From: JBOGIG01 sp050742455
GTDB lineage: Bacteria; Actinomycetota; Acidimicrobiia; Acidimicrobiales; JBOGIG01
Length of the DNA: 10,402 bases
NCBI GenBank assembly: GCA_050742455.1
Contig: JBOGIG010000157.1
Span: forward strand, 1-10,402
Reading direction: 5' to 3'
Of this stretch, positions 1 through 4,774 are shown one piece after another (within the stretch, counting starts at the first letter, position 1; each line of letters starts with the position of its first letter). A model generated the notes under the pieces. The model was given only the letters and a program-made list of their open reading frames with translations, had not been told where the DNA came from and ran no database searches. A program made the position numbers and the translations under genes.

Positions 1-671
1 GTCCGGAGGTGGCGCAGGGTGGCGGCGGCGGCGGCGAAGACGGCCGCCGCCCACTCTGGCGGTGAGGCGACCAGGTCCCCGGGCTCGTCGGGAGCGGCGG
101 CCAGCAGCGCTCCGCCCCGGGCGACCCAGGCCGGGAGATCCCACAGCTCCCCGGCCAGATCCCCGGGATCCCCGTCGGGTTCGGTCGTCAGCCAGCGGAC
201 GGGCGCCTCGGTGAGGAGCGGCCCCTCCGGGCGGCCCAGGTTGTCGGGCCGCAGCCAGACCCCCTCCCGCCACCGGGCGAAGCGGGCGTCGGCGAAGGCC
301 CGGCGCAGCTCGACCCGCTCGGCCGCCGCCCGGCCGGGACTGACGACCACCGCCATCCGCCAGCCGCCGGTCCAGGGCCGGGGCAACGGGTCGAGGGCAT
401 CGTCCTGGGTCCGCTGCCGGGAGAGGAGGACCTCGCCGATCAGGCGGTAGTGCCCGTCCTCGGCGGCCAGCTCCCCGGCGGCGACCATCCGCGACAGCGC
501 CACCCGCGTGGTGCCTCCGGCGATCCCGAAGCGGCCGCACAGCTCGACCAGGGCCGCCGCCGACAGCCGGGGAGGGTGCGTGCCGAGGAGCACCGAGGCC
601 ACCACCGACCGGGCCGACAGCGGCCGGAGCCCGAGGGCGTCCAGGATCCGGGTTGTATTACCTTCTTGCAT
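1..671 (-). CDS. PaaX-family transcriptional repressor (partial, 3' end outside window)
   Basis: This gene reads leftward from ATG at 671-669 and stays open to the left edge, giving 223 codons without a stop. The N-terminal third looks like the PaaX winged-helix domain: residues about 17-75 contain PLSARSVVASVLLGTHPPRL and later TTRVALSRMVAAGEL, followed by the wing YRLIGEVLL. The central part carries REGVWLRPDNL, typical of the family's second domain. PaaX proteins repress phenylacetate and related acyl-CoA catabolism and are released by an acyl-CoA effector. The visible length is close to a full protein, with the last part cut off by the window. It is divergent from the desaturase gene with 29 bp between start codons, so it probably controls that promoter and its own. 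No Shine-Dalgarno is visible, but an AATAAT hexamer (684-679) lies 7 nt before the ATG, compatible with a leaderless start. The effector here is unknown. Confidence 0.85.
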   Translation of the reverse strand, partial: MQEGNTTRILDALGLRPLSARSVVASVLLGTHPPRLSAAALVELCGRFGIAGGTTRVALSRMVAAGELAAEDGHYRLIGEVLLSRQRTQDDALDPLPRPWTGGWRMAVVVSPGRAAAERVELRRAFADARFARWREGVWLRPDNLGRPEGPLLTEAPVRWLTTEPDGDPGDLAGELWDLPAWVARGGALLAAAPDEPGDLVASPPEWAAAVFAAAAATLRHLR

Positions 672-694
672 CGCTTGAATTATTTCCGTAATAT
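666..694 (+). promoter_or_regulatory. Promoter of the desaturase gene, overlapping the paaX-like start
   Basis: TTGCAT (666-671) and TAATAT (689-694) are separated by 17 bp and match the sigma-70 type -35 and -10 well. The hexamer ends 6 nt before GTG 701, so the transcript should begin at or next to the start codon. The -35 element covers the start codon of the divergent PaaX-like gene. A 6-bp inverted repeat, TATTAC (656-661) and GTAATA (688-693), brackets the whole promoter and is a candidate operator. Promoter strength and operator use are inferred. Confidence 0.6.
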
Positions 695-700
695 AGGGCC

Positions 701-1645
701 GTGGCCTCCACCATGCTGCCGTCTCCGGAGCTCCTCCCGGCGGTCTTCCCCACCAACCGGCTCGGCACCAGGGGCGTCGCCCGCCCCGATCTGCGGGCTT
801 CGTACCGGAAGATCCCCGACGCCCGCAATGCCGTCACGGTCGTCGGCGCCCTCGTCCAGACGGTCGGGGTCGTCGTCGCCGCCGGGGTGGTCAACACCTG
901 GTGGGCCTACCTGGCCGCCTTCGTGGTCATGGGCCGAGGCCACTGCCAGCTCAACATCCTGGGCCACGAGTCGGCCCACCGGCTCCTGTTCTCCCGCAAG
1001 TGGTGGAACGACCAGGTCGGCCGGTGGCTGCTCGGCTACCCGGCCCTCCAAGGCACCCTCAGCTACCGCCGGGCCCACATGGCCCACCACCGCGACGAGA
1101 TGGGCCCCGAGGAGCCCGACTTAGCCCTCTACGCCGACTACCCCATCACCCGGGCCTCCTTGCGGCGCAAGCTGTGGCGGGATGCCTCCCTCCAGTCGGG
1201 ATGGAAGAACCTCAAGCCCCTTCTCACCAGCGTGAGTCGCCGTCCCACCCGGGGCCTGGCCCTTCGCATCCTCGGGGTCCAATTGGTCATCGGGGTGGCC
1301 TTGGGCCTCATCGGTCCGCCGTGGCTGTATCCGGTGTGCTGGCTGGCCCCGTGGATGAGTGTGTGGCGGGTCATCAACCGGCTGCGGGCCATCGCCGAGC
1401 ACGGCGGGATGACGCGTTCGGCCGACCGTCGCCTCACCACCCACCACGTCCGCCAGCGCCCGTTGGCCCGGATGTGGATAGTGCCGTACAACACCGGTTG
1501 GCATCTGGCCCATCACGTGGACATTGGCGTGCCATTTCGCAACCTGCCCCGGATGCACGCCGAGCTGGTCCGCGCCGGCTGGTTCACCCCGGACCTGGAA
1601 TACCCCGGCTACATCGCCCTGTGGAAGGCACTGTCGGCCGCCTGA
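701..1645 (+). CDS. Membrane fatty acid desaturase (di-iron, three His boxes)
   Basis: This 314-residue protein belongs to the membrane fatty acid desaturase family, which introduces double bonds into acyl chains with a di-iron centre and O2. All three histidine clusters are present: HESAH at 89-93, HMAHH at 126-130 and HLAHH at 268-272, plus the accessory AEHGG at 232-236. Hydrophobic stretches at about 45-77 and 187-220 fit transmembrane hairpins. The length is normal for a bacterial desaturase without a fused electron donor, and no ferredoxin or reductase gene is nearby. GTG 701 is preferred because the TAATAT hexamer ends 6 nt upstream; ATG 713 is an in-frame alternative. The AEHGG motif and size recall the RtxC/sphingolipid-type branch, but the substrate cannot be told from sequence. 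The divergent PaaX-like gene suggests acyl-CoA-responsive control (inference). Confidence 0.88.
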   Translation: MASTMLPSPELLPAVFPTNRLGTRGVARPDLRASYRKIPDARNAVTVVGALVQTVGVVVAAGVVNTWWAYLAAFVVMGRGHCQLNILGHESAHRLLFSRKWWNDQVGRWLLGYPALQGTLSYRRAHMAHHRDEMGPEEPDLALYADYPITRASLRRKLWRDASLQSGWKNLKPLLTSVSRRPTRGLALRILGVQLVIGVALGLIGPPWLYPVCWLAPWMSVWRVINRLRAIAEHGGMTRSADRRLTTHHVRQRPLARMWIVPYNTGWHLAHHVDIGVPFRNLPRMHAELVRAGWFTPDLEYPGYIALWKALSAA

Positions 1646-1683
1646 CGCCCAACCGGGCCGGACCCCAGCCCGATCAGGCGGAA

Positions 1684-1709
1684 CATGCACTGGCGCATGA
1701 TAAGATGCG
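1684..1709 (+). promoter_or_regulatory. vapBC promoter and phased operator half-sites
   Basis: Three alternating half-sites are spaced exactly 10 bp apart: ATGC at 1685, GCAT at 1695 and ATGC at 1705. They form two overlapping inverted repeats with 5-bp arms and 6-bp centres: CATGC-N6-GCATG (1684-1699) and CGCAT-N6-ATGCG (1694-1709). A TAAGAT hexamer (1701-1706) sits inside the second repeat and ends 6 nt before the GTG at 1713. This is the expected arrangement for autoregulation by a ribbon-helix-helix antitoxin or its toxin complex. No convincing -35 is visible. Confidence 0.6.
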
Positions 1710-1712
1710 TTA

Positions 1713-1958
1713 GTGCCTAAGACCGTGCAAATACGCGATATCAACGACGAGGTCTATTCCGGACTTCAACGGCATGCCGGCGAAGCCGGGCTCAGTGTCC
1801 CCGAACTCCTGCGCCGAGAGGCAGCCCGGCTGGCCGCCCGCCCGAGCATGGCCGAGTGGCTGGCCCGGACGGCCCGGCGCCGATCGGTGCTCACCAGTGC
1901 CCAGACCCAAGAAGCACTCGATGAGATCCGCGGTCCCTGGCCCGTGGCCATTCCGTGA
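1713..1958 (+). CDS. FitA/VapB-type ribbon-helix-helix antitoxin
   Basis: This 81-residue protein starts TVQIRDINDEVYSGLQRHA, the N-terminal beta strand and first helix of a FitA/VapB ribbon-helix-helix DNA-binding domain. The second helix follows (LSVPELLRREAARLA, about 28-42). The C-terminal part (about 43-75) is probably the toxin-binding tail. It is expected to neutralise the PIN-domain toxin encoded 12 bp downstream and to repress the operon at the phased sites just upstream. GTG 1713 is chosen because TAAGAT ends 6 nt before it; no Shine-Dalgarno is present. Length and gene order are normal for vapBC/fitAB modules. The VapB label could equally be FitA, since the families overlap. Confidence 0.82.
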   Translation: MPKTVQIRDINDEVYSGLQRHAGEAGLSVPELLRREAARLAARPSMAEWLARTARRRSVLTSAQTQEALDEIRGPWPVAIP

Positions 1959-1970
1959 TGCCAGTACTTG

Positions 1971-2369
1971 ATGCTGGTCGTTGACGCCTCATGCCTGATC
2001 GAGGTGCTGACTGGTTCCAACCGGGCCGACCGGATCAGGGAACGCCTGGCCGCCGACGGGGACCAGGCCGCGCCGCACATCATTGATGTCGAGGTGTTCA
2101 GCGTCATCCGGCGCGATCTGTTCCTGGGGCGCCTCGATCGGACCGGGGCGGACCAAGCCATCGAAGACCTTCGGGACTGGCCCGGCGAGCGATTTGGCCA
2201 CCGCGACTTCCTCGGGCGGGCCTGGGAGCTGAGGGACAACGTTCGGGGCTGGGACGCTATGTACGTCGGGTTGGCCGAGGCTCTCGGCGCACAGCTGCTC
2301 ACCACCGATGCCCGCCTCGGGGCCGTCCCCGGTCTGGATTGTCAAGTCGAGGTGATCGATCGGTCCTGA
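1971..2369 (+). CDS. vapC: VapC-type PIN-domain ribonuclease toxin
   Basis: This 132-residue protein is a PIN-domain nuclease, the toxin partner of the preceding antitoxin. The acidic metal-binding residues are in place: D5 in LVVDAS, E41 in IIDVEVFSVIRR, D95 in GWDAMYVGLAE and D113 in LLTTDARL. The family cleaves RNA (tRNA or rRNA in characterised members) with Mg2+ or Mn2+. The size is typical. ATG 1971 is used; an adjacent TTG at 1968 would add one residue. No ribosome binding site is visible, so translation is probably coupled to the antitoxin, whose stop is 12 nt upstream. The antitoxin stop also overlaps an out-of-frame ATG at 1958 that opens an 8-codon ORF across the vapC start (see findings). 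The RNA target is unknown. Confidence 0.87.
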   Translation: MLVVDASCLIEVLTGSNRADRIRERLAADGDQAAPHIIDVEVFSVIRRDLFLGRLDRTGADQAIEDLRDWPGERFGHRDFLGRAWELRDNVRGWDAMYVGLAEALGAQLLTTDARLGAVPGLDCQVEVIDRS

Positions 2370-2386
2370 CCCCCCGACCGGGGCGA

Positions 2387-2392
2387 TACCCT
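2387..2392 (+). promoter_or_regulatory. Candidate -10 element of the lipoprotein gene
   Basis: TACCCT ends exactly 6 nt before ATG 2399, within the 29-bp gap after vapC. This fits the TANNNT leaderless promoter pattern of actinobacteria. The -35 region is weak (CTGACC at 2366-2371, overlapping the vapC stop, with only a 15-bp spacer). The element suggests the lipoprotein gene is transcribed independently of the TA module. Confidence 0.4.
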
Positions 2393-2398
2393 CGAGCC

Positions 2399-3121
2399 AT
2401 GCGCCAATTCAGACAAGCGGACCGTCCCGCCCGGCCTCGTCGCCCCGTGCGCGGTCCCATGGAGATGCTCGGCTTGGCCGCTGCGTTGGGTCTGGCCCTG
2501 GCCGCCTGTTCGTCCCCCAGCCATCCCGCGGCCAGATCGGGACCCACGTCCTCCACATCCGCGAACACAACCTCGACGACATCCAGTCCCACCGGGACCA
2601 CCACCACCCCGCCCGCCTCGGGCACATCCACCCCGGCGGGCAGTTCCAACCGGTGTAGGACATCACAGCTCAGCGTGGCCCTGGACTCCTCGGCCTCGGG
2701 TGGGGCGGCCGCGGGTTCGGTCGGCTTCACCTACGTGTTCACCAACACTTCGGGGACCACCTGCACCCTGGAGGGCTATCCCGGCTTGGGCCTGCTCGAC
2801 GCCGCCGGCCACCCCATTCACACCGACGTCCTGCGGGGCCATGGGGCCAGCACCGTGCCGCCCGAACCAGTGACGACGGTGAGCATGGCCCCGGCCGGGA
2901 AGGCGTGGTTCGCCCTGGGCTTCGCCGATCAGACGGGTTATGGATCGGCGCAGTGCCCCAAGTCGACGTCCTTGGCCGTCACCGCTCCCAATGCCTATGA
3001 TCACCTGACCATCACCGGGGCTGGGGGCCAACTCCAGCCCTACGGCGGAACGGTCCAGTCCCTGCATTGCGGCCAGATAACCGTATCGCCCGTCCTGTCC
3101 CACCCTCCGTTCCAGGGCTGA
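2399..3121 (+). CDS. Secreted DUF4232-type lipoprotein
   Basis: This 240-residue protein has a lipoprotein signal peptide: an Arg-rich n-region, hydrophobic LGLAAALGLALA at 24-35, and the lipobox LAAC with C37 as the lipidation site. A Ser/Thr/Pro-rich spacer follows (about 38-84), probably spanning the cell wall. The C-terminal domain (about 85-236) resembles DUF4232, an extracytoplasmic beta domain common in actinobacteria; features include FTYVFTNTSGTTCTLEGYPG and four cysteines (86, 122, 186, 224) that could form two disulfides. Its function is unknown. ATG 2399 is preferred because of TACCCT 6 nt upstream, although ATG 2459 would give a more conventional short n-region. Its last 75 bp (3041-3115) recur as fragments downstream. 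No partner gene is evident, and it appears to be a bystander or anchor within the TA island. Confidence 0.75.
   Translation: MRQFRQADRPARPRRPVRGPMEMLGLAAALGLALAACSSPSHPAARSGPTSSTSANTTSTTSSPTGTTTTPPASGTSTPAGSSNRCRTSQLSVALDSSASGGAAAGSVGFTYVFTNTSGTTCTLEGYPGLGLLDAAGHPIHTDVLRGHGASTVPPEPVTTVSMAPAGKAWFALGFADQTGYGSAQCPKSTSLAVTAPNAYDHLTITGAGGQLQPYGGTVQSLHCGQITVSPVLSHPPFQG
3041..3115 (+). repeat. Tail repeat copy 1 (3' end of the lipoprotein gene)
   Basis: This is the intact reference copy of a sequence repeated twice downstream. It encodes YGGTVQSLHCG, then SHPPFQ, up to two codons before the stop. By hand alignment it matches 3959-4033 at 60 of 75 positions without gaps, and 4754-4774 at 19 of 21 positions. 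Confidence 0.8.
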
Positions 3122-3288
3122 CCATAGACGCTCCGGCCGCGCTGGGTGTGACTCGTTTCTGCTCGTAACGGAAAGTGTTGGCTAGGAGCGGGCTAGGACG
3201 ATCGGCGGCTGGGCCCCCGACTCTTGTCTTTTATCGATCGGAGTTCCGACCGGGGAAGCAACCCCTTGGTTGGGCCGCGACCGACGGG
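3122..3288. other. Intergenic spacer, no gene seen
   Basis: I see no convincing ORF or RNA gene here. It contains a small hairpin CAACC-CCTT-GGTTG (3259-3272) and an imperfect palindrome TCGGA-GT-TCCGA near 3239-3250. Neither is followed by a T-run. The stretch is less G/C-biased than its neighbours and may be a degraded remnant. Confidence 0.4.
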
Positions 3289-3317
3289 TTGCGTACTGAA
3301 CGTACAAGATGTACGCT
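3289..3317 (+). promoter_or_regulatory. Promoter and GTAC-phased operator of the Phd-RelE module
   Basis: TTGCGT (3289-3294) and TACGCT (3312-3317) are spaced 17 bp apart, and the latter ends 6 nt before GTG 3324. Superimposed is a symmetric operator: GCGTAC (3291-3296) and GTACGC (3311-3316) are perfect inverted arms, and a third GTAC (3302-3305) lies exactly at the centre. The three GTAC sites are therefore 9 bp apart and fill the space between -35 and -10. This strongly suggests autorepression by the antitoxin or the toxin-antitoxin complex. Confidence 0.68.
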
Positions 3318-3323
3318 AACTCC

Positions 3324-3596
3324 GTGTCCGAGGGTCCTCATGAGTTACCAATAACCGACGTACGCCTTCGTCTGGCCGCTGTCGTCAACGAGGCCGCCTA
3401 CGGGGGCCAGGTCACGTACCTGACCCGCCACGGCCGCCGTCTTGCCGCCGTCGTGCCGGTTGAGACTGCCGAGGCGGCCGAGCGATGGGAGGACGAGCAG
3501 CTCGGCCGGATGGCCGACGAGGCGGTCGAGGAAATGGCCCGCACTGGAGAGAAGCCGGTCTCCTTGGACGAGGTTCGCCGTGAGCTAGGGGAGTGA
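3324..3596 (+). CDS. Phd/YefM-family antitoxin
   Basis: This 90-residue protein contains ELPITDVRLRLAAVVNEA at 7-24, then VTYLTRHGRRLAAVVPVE at 30-47. This is the N-terminal dimerisation and DNA-binding fold of Phd/YefM antitoxins. The remaining acidic, helical C-terminus (about 48-90) would wrap the toxin. An ATG at 3309 would add five residues, but it lies inside the promoter/operator, while TACGCT ends 6 nt before GTG 3324, so GTG is preferred. Its stop overlaps the toxin start in a GTGA (3593-3596), indicating translational coupling. It should bind the GTAC-phased operator just upstream. Confidence 0.85.
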   Translation: MSEGPHELPITDVRLRLAAVVNEAAYGGQVTYLTRHGRRLAAVVPVETAEAAERWEDEQLGRMADEAVEEMARTGEKPVSLDEVRRELGE

Positions 3597-3874
3597 ACAG
3601 CCGTTCCCACCGTTACCGGGTCGAGCTTGCCCCTGCTGCGCGCCGCCAGCTCCGTAAGCTGGACCGACAAGTCGTCCGAAGAGCGCTGATCGAGCTTGAG
3701 CGCCTTCAAGCAGATCCACGTCCGGTTGGGTGTCGGGCGATGGTCGGTCAGAACAATCGATGGCGGATTCGGGTGGACGGGGCCGGTGACTACCGCATCG
3801 TCTACGAAGTACACGACGACCAACTGCTCGTGCTGGTCGTCACCGTTGCCCACCGGCGGGAGGTGTACCGCTGA
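3593..3874 (+). CDS. RelE/ParE-superfamily toxin
   Basis: This 93-residue basic protein has the RelE fold signature. It starts YRVELAPAARRQLRKL (8-23), has a helix at about 25-40 ending LQADPRP, then WRIRVDGAGDYRIVYEVHDD (57-76) and the closing strand VTVAHRREVYR (83-93). R60, R68, H87, R88 and Y92 are the positions one would test for ribosome-dependent mRNA cleavage as in RelE. The GTG start overlaps the antitoxin stop by four bases, and AGGGGA just upstream may help initiation. A short DGA insertion lies between the RIRV and GDYR strands compared with the common RelE pattern. Phd-like antitoxins are often paired with RelE toxins, so the pairing is normal. A ParE-like gyrase-poison role is less likely given the basic C-terminus, but cannot be excluded. 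Confidence 0.85.
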   Translation: MNSRSHRYRVELAPAARRQLRKLDRQVVRRALIELERLQADPRPVGCRAMVGQNNRWRIRVDGAGDYRIVYEVHDDQLLVLVVTVAHRREVYR

Positions 3875-3877
3875 CCT

Positions 3878-3890
3878 CACTCAGGGAGTG
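3878..3890 (+). terminator. Possible weak terminator hairpin after relE-like gene
   Basis: CACTC-AGG-GAGTG forms a short perfect stem 3 nt after the toxin stop codon. There is no T-run, so rho-independent activity is doubtful. Confidence 0.25.
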
Positions 3891-3958
3891 GTCCCCTGGA
3901 GTCCAGACGGTGGCCTGCTGACCGGTTTAGAGCAACCCCATATCGTCGTCAGCTCCGC

Positions 3959-4033
3959 TACGGGGGCGCGGTCCAGTCCCTGCGCTGCGGCCGGATAGAC
4001 GGGTTGCCGGCCCCGTCCCACCCACCGTTCCAG
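3959..4033 (+). pseudogene. Tail repeat copy 2: remnant of a DUF4232 lipoprotein gene 3' end
   Basis: These 75 bp align without gaps to the last 75 bp of the lipoprotein gene (3041-3115), with 60 identical positions by hand count. In the same frame they encode YGGAVQSLRCGRI then SHPPFQ, against YGGTVQSLHCGQI and SHPPFQ in the intact gene. There is no lipobox, no body of the domain and no start upstream, and the stop seen in copy 1 is missing. It is therefore a decayed fragment of a paralogue. It lies between the RelE-type and MazF-type modules, ending 49 bp before the next antitoxin start. Confidence 0.75.
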
Positions 4034-4069
4034 TATACGAATTTGTTCACCTTCTCGTTTACACGGTAG

Positions 4070-4075
4070 TAACAT
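4070..4075 (+). promoter_or_regulatory. Candidate -10 of the third TA module
   Basis: TAACAT ends 7 nt before ATG 4083, again suggesting a leaderless or near-leaderless transcript. GT-rich half-sites occur at 12-bp intervals (GTTCAC 4045, GTTTAC 4057, GTAACA 4069) and could be an operator, though they are imperfect. No good -35 is visible. Confidence 0.4.
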
Positions 4076-4082
4076 GGGTTGA

Positions 4083-4331
4083 ATGCTGCGAGTGAGTGAC
4101 GAAACCCGTGAGCGAGTTCTACGGATCGGACGGGACGAGTTCGGCGGCGCGTCCGCAGACGAAACCGTGCGCCGCCTGGTCAACGAGCACTGGCAGGCCA
4201 CCGCCATCGCCGCCGTACAACGTTACCGCGTGGCCGACCCGCAGGGCTGGGCCGACTACCTCGCAGAAGCCGACGAGCTTGCCCAAGCCGACGCCCCGAT
4301 TACTGACGAGTGGTTCGGCAGTGAAGGGTGA
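4083..4331 (+). CDS. Antitoxin of a MazEF/PemIK-type module (RHH-like)
   Basis: This 82-residue acidic protein starts MLRVSDETRERVLRIGRDEF and continues SADETVRRLVNEHW (24-37). This is a strand-helix-helix pattern resembling ribbon-helix-helix antitoxins such as actinobacterial MazE. The C-terminal half (about 45-82) is acidic and Trp-containing, ending ITDEWFGSEG, as expected for a toxin-wrapping tail. It lies directly upstream of a MazF-type toxin, with their stop and start overlapping in GTGA (4328-4331). I did not recognise a closer named family. ATG 4083 is the only plausible start, and no Shine-Dalgarno is present. The assignment rests mainly on its partner and size. Confidence 0.78.
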   Translation: MLRVSDETRERVLRIGRDEFGGASADETVRRLVNEHWQATAIAAVQRYRVADPQGWADYLAEADELAQADAPITDEWFGSEG

Positions 4332-4681
4332 GTGCGCCCGCTTCGCCGTGGCCCGTCGAACCCGGCCAGGTGTGGTTCGTCGATTTCGAGCCGGTACGCG
4401 GCCGCGAGCAAGGCAAGGACCGGCCGGCGCTTGTCGTTTCCTCCCCGTTCCATCTGGGCATCACCATGGGGCAGCTCATCAGCGTGCTGCCCCTCACCAG
4501 CGTCGAGCGAGCCGGCTGGACCCACCGCATCCAGATAACCAACGGGGGCGGTTGGGTCATCACCGAGCAGGTCCTCACCGTCTCAGCCCACCGGTTCCGC
4601 CGGCACGCGCCTGAGATCAGGCTCAGGGAGGATGAGTTCGCCGCGGTACGGCATGTGCTCGCCCAGATGTTGACCGTGTAG
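4328..4681 (+). CDS. MazF/PemK-family mRNA interferase toxin
   Basis: This 117-residue protein matches the MazF/PemK fold. It has GQVWFVDFEPVRGREQGKDR (13-32), then PALVVSS (33-39), LISVLPLTS (50-58) and a C-terminal helix DEFAAVRHVLAQML. Known MazF enzymes use an Arg after the Gly-rich loop and a Thr in the LP/ITS strand; these correspond to R32 and T57 here. They cut single-stranded RNA at short specific sequences, and the recognition sequence cannot be predicted. The GTG start overlaps the antitoxin stop, which argues for coupled translation. The gene ends about 50 bp before the third tail remnant and converges with the DHA2-type transporter gene. Confidence 0.88.
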   Translation: MSAPASPWPVEPGQVWFVDFEPVRGREQGKDRPALVVSSPFHLGITMGQLISVLPLTSVERAGWTHRIQITNGGGWVITEQVLTVSAHRFRRHAPEIRLREDEFAAVRHVLAQMLTV

Positions 4682-4691
4682 GGGTGCCTGA

Positions 4692-4701
4692 CCGCTAGCG
4701 G
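4692..4701. other. Perfect palindrome CCGCTAGCGG
   Basis: This 10-bp perfect palindrome lies 10 bp after the MazF-type stop, between two convergent genes. It has no loop and no T-run, so it could be a protein site or part of a bidirectional terminator. Function is unknown. Confidence 0.25.
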
Positions 4702-4731
4702 ATTGCTGATCGATACCAGAGTAAGTCCGCA

Positions 4732-4774
4732 CTGGTGGGACCGGCTCAAGCACTACGGGGGCACGGTCCAGTCC
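4732..4774 (+). pseudogene. Tail repeat copy 3: short remnant of a DUF4232 gene tail
   Basis: Positions 4754-4774 match copy 2 at 20 of 21 and copy 1 at 19 of 21. Weaker similarity to copy 1 extends upstream to about 4732 with two gaps. The frame encodes RLKHYGGTVQS, against QLQPYGGTVQS in the intact protein. Similarity ends abruptly after 4774. On the other strand the fragment supplies the stop codon and last six residues of the DHA2-type transporter. Confidence 0.6.

Noticed and set aside
19..450. Plus-strand frames at the left edge
   Set aside because: They are Ser/Arg/Pro-rich shadows; the minus strand carries the recognisable PaaX-type domain.
3210..3290. Possible tRNA or att site in the spacer before the Phd module
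   Set aside because: No acceptor stem, T-loop consensus or anticodon arm could be assembled, and no integrase or matching repeat is visible.
3309..3323. ATG 3309 as the Phd antitoxin start
   Set aside because: It lies within the operator and -10 element; GTG 3324 has the expected promoter spacing and family N-terminus.
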